Shown piece after piece: positions 34,962 to 44,079 of a stretch of 64,000 nucleotides of DNA. How positions within the stretch are numbered: position 1 is the first letter of the stretch; each line of letters begins with the position of its first letter. Under the pieces are notes generated by a model. That model was not told the DNA's origin. It searched no databases and saw only the letters and a program-made list of their open reading frames with translations. Origin of the DNA: Amblyomma americanum (taxonomy: Eukaryota; Arthropoda; Arachnida; Ixodida; Ixodidae); the NCBI RefSeq assembly GCF_052857255.1, contig NC_135497.1:350626799-350690798 (forward strand). Direction: 5' to 3'. The translations under genes were made by a program, and so were the position numbers.

Positions 34962-35759
34962 TCACTTTGACGGCGTTTCTCCACTGAGTTCGCTGTCCGG
35001 CGTCAGTGGCACTCTCAAGCTGGCTTCAATAATTTCCTCAATTTGGTCCAACCACTTCGATTTTAATCCTTGCTTTTTGGCTGTTCGGCAAATCTTGCCA
35101 ATATCCATTAAGTAGTCGAAATAGGCATTGCGCTGTCTTGTTATGAACTTGAGAGTTTTCTCTCGTTCTTGACGAAAGAACGTCGCTTTCTTCATGAAAA
35201 CGCTGCTCTCACTCTCCCCTGGATCTTGATTTTCTTTCTCATCCCAAAGCTTTTCCTTGGGCGCGTCCACGTTTGCCTCCGAGGATGGTGCTGCGGCTTC
35301 CTTGGGAGCGCCCCCGTTTGCCTCCGAGGATGACACTGCGCATTCTTGCACGTCGTCCACCGCTTCGCTGCTCTTAATTCGTCTCCTTTCGCAAAATTCC
35401 ATGATCCACCTCGCAAAGTTGAGGTGCTCTTCATAGCCACCATTGACCAGCTTTTCTATGTTTAGCTCAACGTCTTCGCCCACTCTACTGAGGCTCCTGC
35501 GCAGCGTTCGAAAATGCTGTTCTTTTTCGTGTTTTTTCAAGTTGTCTCCATACTTTATCAGCGTTTTACGTATGGTTCCCGGGAAGGCATGGTTGACGAG
35601 TTCACAGTAAGCTGTGCCGGACGCCAGCTCGTTTAGATCTTTTATGTCGTAACCGAGGGTCCTGTTTATCCAAGCCAGTACCCCCATGCGCCCCGTGGTG
35701 AACCTTACCGCGCTAGATGGGCAAGCGCTGCTCCTCCGGGGCCGCTTCTCAAGATCCAT
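34962..35759 (-). CDS. divergent EB1-family (MAPRE-like) microtubule plus-end protein, intronless
   Basis: An uninterrupted ORF of 265 residues. The ATG at 35759 is the first one after an in-frame stop near 35811. Residues about 25-118 match the EB1 calponin-homology domain in order: VLAWINRTLGYD, SGTAYCELVNHAFPG, KYGDNLKKHE, then LVNGGYEEHLNFARWIMEF. This domain binds the microtubule lattice at growing ends. A Ser/Ala/Glu-rich linker follows, with two similar SSSEAN-APKE units. The C-terminal part resembles the EB-homology dimer region: RQRNAYFDYLMDIGKIC stands where EB1 has its FYF/LRxIE helix. The usual C-terminal EEY/F tail that recruits CAP-Gly proteins is absent; the protein ends SGETPSK. 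No intron is needed, unlike typical animal EB1 genes as I know them, so a retrocopy origin is inferred. An open frame over 265 codons argues that it is functional or very young. Confidence 0.85.
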   Translation of the reverse strand: MDLEKRPRRSSACPSSAVRFTTGRMGVLAWINRTLGYDIKDLNELASGTAYCELVNHAFPGTIRKTLIKYGDNLKKHEKEQHFRTLRRSLSRVGEDVELNIEKLVNGGYEEHLNFARWIMEFCERRRIKSSEAVDDVQECAVSSSEANGGAPKEAAAPSSEANVDAPKEKLWDEKENQDPGESESSVFMKKATFFRQEREKTLKFITRQRNAYFDYLMDIGKICRTAKKQGLKSKWLDQIEEIIEASLRVPLTPDSELSGETPSK

Positions 35760-35806
35760 CGAGAGGTCGTCGCAGAGGACAGCGCAGAGGAACGGTGACA
35801 ACTTCT

Positions 35807-36114
35807 TCGTTCACAGCACCACAGCAAATAATGGCGGTGCAGCGACCCTCGCGGCTGGCAGTGCGCGTGATGCCGAAAAGGACAAAGTGTTCCCAGCACG
35901 CGCTAGAGAGAACGCTCGTGACCTTGGCCAGGGCCGGACGCTGCCGCCGCCGCCGCCGCCCCTCCGCTGCTGTCTCCTCCTCGGCAGCCCTAAATAAATG
36001 TGGCTGCGGTCGCCTCCCTGGACGACCTCCGTAGCGGCTTCAATTAACTTCTTCGTCGTCGATGCTCCGACCATAGAACAGCACGTGCTAGTCTGCGTAT
36101 TTTTCTCTTCTTCC
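35807..36114. repeat. ~307-base repeat unit 1, directly upstream of the EB1-like gene
   Basis: Matches 36470-36774 in direct orientation at roughly 95 percent by eye. Shared words include GTGCGCGTGATGCCGAAAAG, AGCACGCGCTAGAGAGAACG and CCTCCCTGGACGACCTCCG. It begins about 50 bases upstream of the EB1-like ATG, so it probably contains that gene's 5' UTR or promoter. CAGCACGTGCT, with an E-box, lies at its far end. Confidence 0.85.
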
Positions 36115-36220
36115 GCGTTCAGAGAAAAATACCCAGACTAGCACGTGTTGTTCTATGGTCGGAGCATCGACGACGAAGTTAATTGTAGCCGCTACGAGGG
36201 TCGTCCAGGGAGGCGACCGC
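36009..36220. repeat. near-perfect palindrome with arms of almost 100 bases
   Basis: 36009-36107 and 36121-36220 are reverse complements with only a few mismatches, separated by about 13 bases (TTCTTCCGCGTTC). Shared stretches include CGTCGTCGATGCTCCGACCA and its complement. The left arm is the end of repeat unit 1. Confidence 0.9.
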
Positions 36221-36249
36221 GGCACATTTTCTCTTCTTCCGCGTTCAGA

Positions 36250-36463
36250 ACTAAGGCGCCCATGTGCTGTGCGATGTCAGTGCACGTTAAAGATCCCCAG
36301 GTGGTCGAAATTATTCCGGAGCCCTCCACCACGGCACCTCTTCTTTCTTTCTTCTTTCACTCCCTCCTTTATCCCTTCCCTTACGGCGCGGTTCAGGTGT
36401 CCAACGATATATGAGACAGATACTGCGCCATTTCCTTTCCCCCAAAACCAATTATTATTATTA
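36250..36463 (+). mobile_element. SINE type A, 5'-truncated, inserted beside the palindrome
   Basis: Runs from ACTAAGGCGCCCATGTGCTG through core, pyrimidine block and GATATATGAGACAGATACTG to an ATT repeat. The 13-base duplication TTCCGCGTTCAGA stands at 36237-36249 and 36464-36476, so truncation occurred at insertion. Confidence 0.93.
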
Positions 36464-36469
36464 TTCCGC

Positions 36470-36774
36470 GTTCAGAGCATCACAGCAAAGAATGGTGGTG
36501 TAGCGACCCTCGCGGCTGGCAGTGCGCGTGATGCCGAAAAGGACTAAGTGTTCCCAGCACGCGCTAGAGAGAACGCTCGTGACCTTGGCCAGGACCGGAC
36601 GCTGCCGCCGCCGTCGCCGCTCCGCTGCTGTCTCCTCCTCGGCAGCCCTCAATAAATGTGGCCGCGGTCGCCTCCCTGGACGACCTCCGTAGCGGCTACA
36701 ATTAACTTCTTCGTCGTCGATGCTCCGACCATCGAACAGCACGTGCTAGTCTGCGCTCCTTTCTCCTCTTCCGC
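36470..36774. repeat. ~307-base repeat unit 2
   Basis: Direct partner of 35807-36114; diverges from it after CACGTGCTAGTCTGCG. The flank to 36880 is not repeated in this window. Confidence 0.85.
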
Positions 36775-36879
36775 GATGGCGATCACATCGGACTGAGATA
36801 TCAAAAGCAGCCTGCAATGGTATTCTCTCAGTTTTGTGCGGAAGAGATCAGTGACCCTCTGTGGAAGCACACGTGTACA

Positions 36880-37630
36880 AGATAAGTGGGAACATGTAAC
36901 AAAGGCAAGAAATTATTATCGCCACAACTATGTGCATTTCAAGTCACGACCGGTAGAAGCATAACGAAAGAAACCCGAGTGACATCAGGTGCGGTGTGGA
37001 ACATTTTTTGATAAGGGCAGTTGGGGAAACAGCCGCGGCGCGCCTGGGTGGCCACGGAACGCTGCGACCGCTGCTGCGGCGGCGGCGCTGCGGTCGCTTT
37101 AGGACGTGCGCGTCGTCTGCTACTCTGAGGAGAGCAGCGGACCGTGGCGTGCGTTCGGACAAAAACGTATTTAAGGAATACAAACGTGTTTTGAGCCTTG
37201 ATCTCTTTTGTATCAATGCAGAAAGTCGGTTTAGTAGCACTTATAACCATAACTTTAGCTGGGCACGTTAACGATCGTTGGCAAATGGCTGCTCAGCTCG
37301 TTGTGACTTCCTAGCTGTGCAAACTTTCAGGACCCCGATATAGTGAGGGAATGCTGGGTTCCGTCATGGAAGCTTAAAAGGTCGTTGTTCGGGCTTCTTT
37401 ATCCGTATCTGCATGCATGCCGGAGCAAGTTAGTTTTTGTTAGCCCCCTAGAAGCCGGTTTTGGCGTCGTCAGATTTCGTATTTAAGGAGGTGATCTTAC
37501 GAAGTTAATGGTAGTTTGCTCCCAGGCCAAGGCTGCGTCATTCAGGAGGTGTGTCAATAACTTCTGAGAATGTCAATCACTCAATCTTCTATTCCTTAAC
37601 ACAACTGGTAATGATCCCCGATCAAAACGC
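36880..37630. other. GC-rich then mixed DNA without a supported gene
   Basis: 36996-37270 is GC-rich (runs of GCGGCGGCG) with Arg-rich ORFs on both strands; these are composition artefacts. Nothing else recognised. Confidence 0.4.
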
Positions 37631-37639
37631 ACGACAGAA

Positions 37640-38110
37640 TTTTTTGTCGCGCATCTGTCGCGCGACACAATATTGTGTCGCAAGACAAGCTGTCTTGTCG
37701 TGCCTTGTGTCGTGCGACAAGCTTCGTGTCGTGGGTCCTTTCGCGCGGCAAAGTTGTTTGTAGTAGGTTCTGCCGCACGACAGACATCTTTCCTGCATTT
37801 TGTCGTGCGAAGAAGGTCCCTGTCACAGCATTTGTCGCGCGACAGGTTTCTGTCGCAGGTACTGTCGCGCGACAGAGGGAGTCGTGCCGCGCGACAGAGA
37901 TTGCGTGCCTCAGCAAAGTTGCCTGTCGTGGGTTCAGTCGCGCGACAGACTTCTAGCGCGCCTCTTTTCACGCGACAAAAGTACCTGTCGTGCGGCCTGT
38001 CGCGCGACACAACAGCGTGTCGTGGGATATGCCGCGCGACAGATACCTGTCGTAGTTTGTGCCGCGCGATAGATACCTATCGTGGGATGTGTCGTATGAC
38101 AGATTCCTGG
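37640..38110. repeat. array of alternating inverted half-sites TGTCG / CGACA
   Basis: About 470 bases built from TGTCGCGCGACA palindromes (for example 37656-37667, 37833-37844, 37863-37874, 37998-38009) alternating with stem-loops whose arms end in CGACA and TGTCG. The stem-loops vary in sequence but stay self-complementary: GCGACACAATATTGTGTCGC at 37662-37681; GACAAG/CTTGTC at 37684-37699; GCGACAG/CTGTCGC at 37839-37856; CGACAC/GTGTCG at 38005-38022; CGACAG/CTGTCG at 38037-38052; CGATAG/CTATCG at 38067-38082. ORFs in several frames on both strands arise from the palindromic composition and are not called. Confidence 0.9.
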
Positions 38111-38368
38111 TGAGGGTAATTCTTTTACTGCAGAATTCTAGAAATACTGTCGTGCTGTCGTGTGACAGCGATGGGATCACATTGACCAAAGATGCTTCAA
38201 AGCGCGTTCACTGTGGCGAGTCGCGAAGAGGATGCGAGGTGCTCTGGTCTGTTGGTGACGGGCACCGAGCGAAATGAAGTGCTCATTGACATTGGCGAAT
38301 CGAGTTTTCAACTCGCTTCCCGCGACCTGGCTCTCTCACCGAACGAGAATTGGCTTAGAGGAGAGGCA

Positions 38369-38685
38369 TAATAATAATAATAATTGGTTTTTGGGGAAAG
38401 GAAATGGCGCGTATCTGTCTCATATATCGTTGGACATCTGAACCGCGCCGTAAAGGAAGCGATAAAGGCGGGAGTGAAAGAAGAAAGGAAGAAGAGGTGC
38501 CGTAGTGGAGGGCTCCGGAATAATTTCGACCACCTGGGGATCTTTAACGTGCACTGACATCGCACAGCACACGGGCGCCTTAGCGTTTTTCCTCCATAAA
38601 AACGCAGCCGCCGCGGTCGGGTTCGAACCCGGGAACTCCGGATCAGTAGTCGAGCGCCCTAACCACTGAGCCACCGCGGCGGGTC
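38369..38685 (-). mobile_element. tRNA-headed SINE, type A, full length
   Basis: Minus-strand element from the ATT tail at 38369 to the head at 38685 (GGGTTCGAACCCGGGAACTC, GAGCCACCGCGGCGGGT). The 11-base duplication GAGGAGAGGCA stands at 38358-38368 and 38686-38696. Confidence 0.96.
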
Positions 38686-38699
38686 GAGGAGAGGCACTG

Positions 38700-41600
38700 T
38701 TCGAGCACTCACCTAATTTCCTTCTGTTCCCACATGACAGTGTGACGAAAGTAGTGCATGCTCAAGAGTATAATGCGGCTATGAAATCCCAAAAAGCTGT
38801 AATGCACAAGCGACGAAGCCAACGGTGCCTGCGTATTCACACGCGCTTGCGGTGGCGGCATGTAGCTGCAGCCACGACAGCGCCTGCACACCAATCGGTG
38901 TGCGCAAGTCGATGCGCAGCTACTGAAAGTCAGTGTCCTCTTGGCTTCTGTGACAGGTTCAAACCATGTAACATAATGTACCGCTACTACTACATGCGCA
39001 GAAAAGGCCAAGGACACTTCTACGCACGGCGCGGAAAAGAATATCGTTAATCGTCAATCAGGGAAAATTACTCGCCATAATCATCCGGCTGCACGAAGGC
39101 AGCATGTATGTACATGCACGCAGTTGTCTGTATAAATGTTCAAAGCAACCCTGATATCTTTTTTCCGCGTTTCAGTTTAAAGAGCGTCAGCTCTTACTAC
39201 TTACGTTTGTCAAGGACACGTCTGTCTGCAGGGAAGGTCAAATTGGCCAAGACAGTTACCCCACTATATCGCATAGCAACAGCGGGCGCGTAGAGCCTCA
39301 GTTGTCACAGATACCTTCGATCCGTTTTACATATGCCAGTACAGCGGCTGTCGAAGTGGGACCCCGCGGACCCCGATTTGCATCAAATTTGGGGGCCGCC
39401 CGTTTGAAGCATAATGATCGAAGTGGTGTCATTTGACTTGTCATGTTCCTGAGGATAAAATAAATATTTAGATGAAGCCCAAAATATGTGTGGGATTCGC
39501 ACCGACGACCTTTTCGCCCCCAAACCGTGCATTCCGGGTACTTCCAGACAGCCATATGGCCTAATCGTTTGTCGCAGAGGGTTCCGGACGCGGTCAAACA
39601 ATTCGTCTTGTTGTAATGCACACGTGTATACAATTCGTTAACTGATATATAAGGAGGAAATATACCGCATATAGCGAAGGTGGCTGCAGATCGCAATAGT
39701 AGTGCAAAATCTTTGAAGTAGATGACGCTGCTTGTATCTTAGAGGAATGTTTTCGAAACGAAACGCCCTCAGATGTTCGTATTTTGTCTTCTCCACGTTT
39801 GCTGAGCACCCCGATCTAAACACTTGAAGCTCTCGTAGCTAGCGCTCTTAAGTCCAACACTGATACAGTGTTGGCGGAAATTTTTTTTAGCGGCAGTGAC
39901 GTGCTGCTTATCATAAAATAGCAAAAAATACTTTACGACGTCGTTCATTGCCTTCACTGAAAATTTCATGACGGTGACACGAAAATGTCGCTAAATATAG
40001 ACAACAGCGCATGACGCCGAAGGTGAAATGCGGCGGCCGGCAAGTTTGAACCGATTTGATTATCGGTCGAAATGAGAATAAAGTCTTGGGACTGACGTCA
40101 ATCGCGCGCTTTCAAGAGTTTCGCCTGCTTTGACACTGTCTAGCTCCTGTGCACCCGCGCTAGGTCCTCTAAACTGCTCTGGTCCCAGTGTGACTGTGTG
40201 CTATGACAATCTGAGCAAAGAGGAGGATGTCTGGGGGTTTTGATGTGCACTACAGCCATACAGTTAAGCGCCATGATAAAGTACGGGCGCCCTTCTCGGG
40301 GCCGGCATGCCAGGCTGGATACCGGCCGCCAGCGTCAGAAAAATGCGACAGTAATGTTTGTTCAAGTCCATACTAAGCCGTTGGATGGAGTATCGTTGGC
40401 CAATATCGAGTCGTTGGTAGAAGCGATAACAAAAATGCAAACAAATGTCTTCCCACGGCGCCTTTAATTGCTGCTCCTCAATCGCGGCTCTCCTGGCCTC
40501 AGCTGGCTCCGCTCCTGAAGGTGTCGCGGAAACCGAGCATATCTTTGTTTTACTATGAGACGAGGTTCACAGTAAAACGATGACGAGAGCAGCACCTCAG
40601 CGCTAGCCGGTTTCGAACTGCACTCAACTGCTGCATCGATGTGAAACCGGCTAGGCTTAGCGACGACTAGGGCAGCCAGGGGGTAGCGCGTAGTTCATTG
40701 CCCGGCGCGCCCGCGGGCGGCGTCGTTCCCGAAAGCTCGGCTCGCTCACTCCGGTTGGCTCACCAATTGGCTCAACAGCTTGCGACCTTCACTCGGAAGG
40801 CTGGAAAATCGAGCAGCGAGCGACTGGCGCTGCGACGGAGCGATACTGCATGCCCACGTTTGCAGTACTGGCGAACAACGTTTAACGCCCATATACTTGG
40901 GTTATCGGCTGCGTTGCGGCGAGTCCTAGTTAAGATCGTCCGCGACGCCATCGTCGCCGTCCGTGACGCACAGGTTGAGAACTTCAATTCCAGTACGTGC
41001 CAAAACAGCTCGTATTTCTCGTAACGATGCGAACTCGAAAACACGGCTGCTTTGATGCGCTAGTGGGCTCTTGCTTGTTAAACTACACGCGATCAGGATG
41101 CGGCAAGTGCTAGCCGCTGTTGCATATTAGCTAAAGTGAGACGCAAGTATCGACGTAGTTTCGCTTGTACTGGTCACAGATTAAGCTGTTACGTTTCATG
41201 ATCTCCGGTGAGCGTGCCAGTGTCGCGCAAATTAATGCATCGCAGCTACTCTCCATCGTGCCAATTGCGTTCAACTTATCCACGATATTCGCCAGCTCGA
41301 GATACGGCGCTTTTCTCCGCTGTTTTTGTCGCAACTTAGTGATTTTATCTGGCATCAAACGAAATTACATTCTGTCAACAGCGTCGTCTGCTCCGTCGCC
41401 TGCTCCGTCGTCTGCTAGGGCATCCAGGTCATTTCAGGGGATCACAGGATCGCAGCTTCTACAAACGATATGCCAAAGAAGTAACTAAAAGCGCTTTAAT
41501 ATTCATAAATAATGTAAAAATAATTTTAAAAATATTAAACGTCTTTGTTATGGAGATAATTTAATTATTCATGGTTTAAAATGAAACTTTTGTCGGTTTC

Positions 41601-41830
41601 AATTTTCCAACGACGCGAAAACGCAGCCGTCGGCGCCATTGCAGCGCTAACGACGCGTCGCGTTTTGTATTATTTGCCTCTTTGAGGCATTGCTTGGGTG
41701 CTGGTACGGCGGACACGTGTGAAGAACTCATTCAATAGGAAGGTGAGCAGGAGTGTGTTTTGGAAGCCAACGACCAGAATTACAGCCTGTCAACATTGGC
41801 GAGTTTCAACGGGTAAGCCAAGAACACAGA
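38700..41830. other. no recognised gene; two adjacent small hairpins
   Basis: ORFs up to 132 codons (39298-39696, minus) have no recognised domain. Two stem-loops stand side by side: GTTTTACT/AGTAAAAC at 40547-40578 and CTAGCCGGTTTC/GAAACCGGCTAG at 40603-40654. AT-rich sequence fills 41490-41590. Confidence 0.4.
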
Positions 41831-41833
41831 CAG

Positions 41834-43723
41834 CGTTGCGACGTCTTGTCATCTGTAAAAGCGAACGAAGACTCCTGCGCGGTGTTACTAAGCCTGGATG
41901 AATCGCATGACCGGTGAGTCCCGCTCTGCGTTTCTTTGCTAATGATCTGTATTCACACGCGCTATTTGTATGCGGCTATATAGGGATGTGAGTGGAGGCT
42001 GTCGGCATGCGGTTGCCGCAGCTATAATGCGGCGCCAAAAAAGCAGGGCCTATATTCTGCATGACAAGTGTGTTCTCATTTTCTTTATGTGCGTTCAGTA
42101 TTCGCGTGCCGTGGTAAATAAAAATGGCACCAGATATCACAACAGAGTCACTCTTTCGCTTGCTAGGGCTTCGACACTCTGTGCAAAAGCATGGATTTGC
42201 ATTGCGTAGAAGACGATGAGCGAGAAGTGCCGCGTGGCGGAGCGCTCGCGTTAGGCCAGCTGCGATCAGACACCGCACTATTTTGCTCAGGGTTGGTACT
42301 TATCGGATTATTGCTTGTGCCTTAATATTCGTTATACTAAATTATTCTGAGAAAGTGATCGCATGTGAAAGGCTGGTGCATATTCCTCGCCTTGTCATTT
42401 GTAAACTTATCTGTGCTTCCCCAATGGAACAGGATTTTAGGCAGTGTTATGTCAAAGTTAATCAATCTTGCGTCTCCTCAGCTGCAAGCGTTGATGCTTG
42501 CTCTCCTTCTGAGCACTGCGAACTGTCGGAGATGCAACTGCACACTTATTTAGGATTTCTACCTTTTTGCTATATCCCTCGCTTTTGCGGCCCGCATTCA
42601 AGTCTCGCCATTGTCGATGGTTTTTTTGTTACTTATTTTCACTTTGTTATTTATTCTTGGTTGCGTGCCATCAGCTGTGGTGCCGGCCATTCTCCGAGCT
42701 CGGAACTCTTCCCAGGCACGGGATCCGACCCACAGACCTCCCTTCGCCGCACTCACGAGTGTTCTTTGGTATTTTTTTGTTTCTCTTGCCCTTACTTGCA
42801 TTGCCAGTCGACAAATTTGTGCAGCTTTTAATTGTATGCAGATTTGTTAAATGCGCTAGCAATTTTTCTATGATGCTAAGCTGTGCTGTGAGATATCAAG
42901 CTTCTTGCTATTGAAGGCATGCTTTTTTCCATTCTATCTTCTCAATTAACCAGGGCAAACTGGTTGCAACTTTCAATTTAATACCTAGACATTGGTGCAA
43001 GGCACCATGTTAGGAATTAATGAAAACCTGCACATCTTATATTCATATTGGTGTGCGGTATTTCAGCGAGCTCATCTTTCAGTGTGGTCATAACAGTCAT
43101 TGTGACTCTTCTCAAAGAATGTATATGGGTGCATTACATAAAACCTGTTCATTTCTTTTGTCATGGGCTAGCTCATTGGTTTTTTATTTACTTATATTAC
43201 ATCTAATTATAGTTTTTAAAGCAGTAGACGATTTCCTCTCTTGTCATTCATGACATGGCTACAGCCACTGACAGCTGTTGCTCTGGATGTATTTATTTGC
43301 AGTTGCCAGCGGCCAGCATCTTTTGGGCCATGCGTGCTTCCTGCCTTCGGCTGTGTCATCCTTCCTGATCCGTTCATGGTAGTTATTCTTTTTGAGTGAT
43401 GCATATCTTAGCTGCCTATTTAGAAACATATTTTCAACATAGGCTTGCAGCTAGGTGTAGAAATGCATGCAAACTATACATGCACTTCACAGCAGTACCT
43501 CCGCTTATAAATACCGGACCTGTAGACTTGTACAAAGTATAGTCACTGATGTAGCTCTTGACGCAGCTGCTGTTAACATATACGTGCGTTGACATTGCAC
43601 ACCTGTTGCCTGGTATGCATATGTGTCCTCGAAAAGGACCTATATGTTCATTTATCTCTTTAAAAACATTGTGCTCAACAATGATGGTTTACCAGTATTT
43701 ATGATACAGAGAACAATTTGTCA
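41834..43723 (+). repeat. long duplicated segment, copy 2, cut by an assembly gap
   Basis: Direct partner of 11998-13889, including the GTGAGT donor at 41914-41919. It stops exactly where the N run begins, so its real extent is unknown. Confidence 0.85.
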
Positions 43724-43823
43724 NNNNNNNNNNNNNNNNNNNNNNNNNNNNNNNNNNNNNNNNNNNNNNNNNNNNNNNNNNNNNNNNNNNNNNNNNNNNN
43801 NNNNNNNNNNNNNNNNNNNNNNN
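43724..43823. other. assembly gap of exactly 100 N
   Basis: A round-number run of N, as placed between scaffolded contigs of unknown distance. Order and distance across it are not proved by sequence. Confidence 0.99.
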
Positions 43824-43897
43824 CGCCGCGGTCGGGTTCGAACCCGGGAACTCCGGATCAGTAGTCGAGCGCACTAACCACTGAGCCACCGCGGCGG
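43824..43897 (-). mobile_element. SINE type A head at the contig edge
   Basis: Only the tRNA-like head is visible (GGTTCGAACCCGGGAACTCC, CTAACCACTGAGCCACCGCG); the body lies in the gap. Confidence 0.85.
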
Positions 43898-43899
43898 GT

Positions 43900-44078
43900 A
43901 GTGAAATAAGAAAGTGAAATAAGAAGGGAAGAAAGAGGTGCCGTAGTGGAGGGCTCCGGAATAATTTCGACCACCTGGGGATCTTTAACGTGCACTGATA
44001 TCGCACACCACACAGGTGCCTTAGCGTTTTGCTTCCACAAAAACGAAGCCGCCACGGTCGGGTTCGAACTCGGGAAAT
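43900..44078 (-). mobile_element. second SINE type A fragment in tandem
   Basis: Purine block, GGAGGGCTCCGGAATAATTT, GATCTTTAACGTGCACTGAT, CCTTAGCGTTTTGC and a head cut inside the B box at GGGTTCGAACTCGGG. The ATT tail is missing. With the preceding head it forms a tandem pair in one orientation. Confidence 0.85.
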
Positions 44079-44079
44079 T

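Noticed and set aside
36996..37271. Arg-rich 91-codon ORF
   Set aside because: Caused by GCGGCGG-type runs; similar Arg/Ala ORFs occur on the opposite strand.
37640..38110. CRISPR-like array
   Set aside because: Repeat units are not conserved direct repeats with unique spacers, no cas gene, and the genome is eukaryotic. The 139-base satellite is rejected for the same reason.
37673..38113. Cys/Arg-rich protein made of CRAT-like repeats
   Set aside because: Similar ORFs appear in several frames on both strands because the DNA is palindromic; no start context or splice sites.
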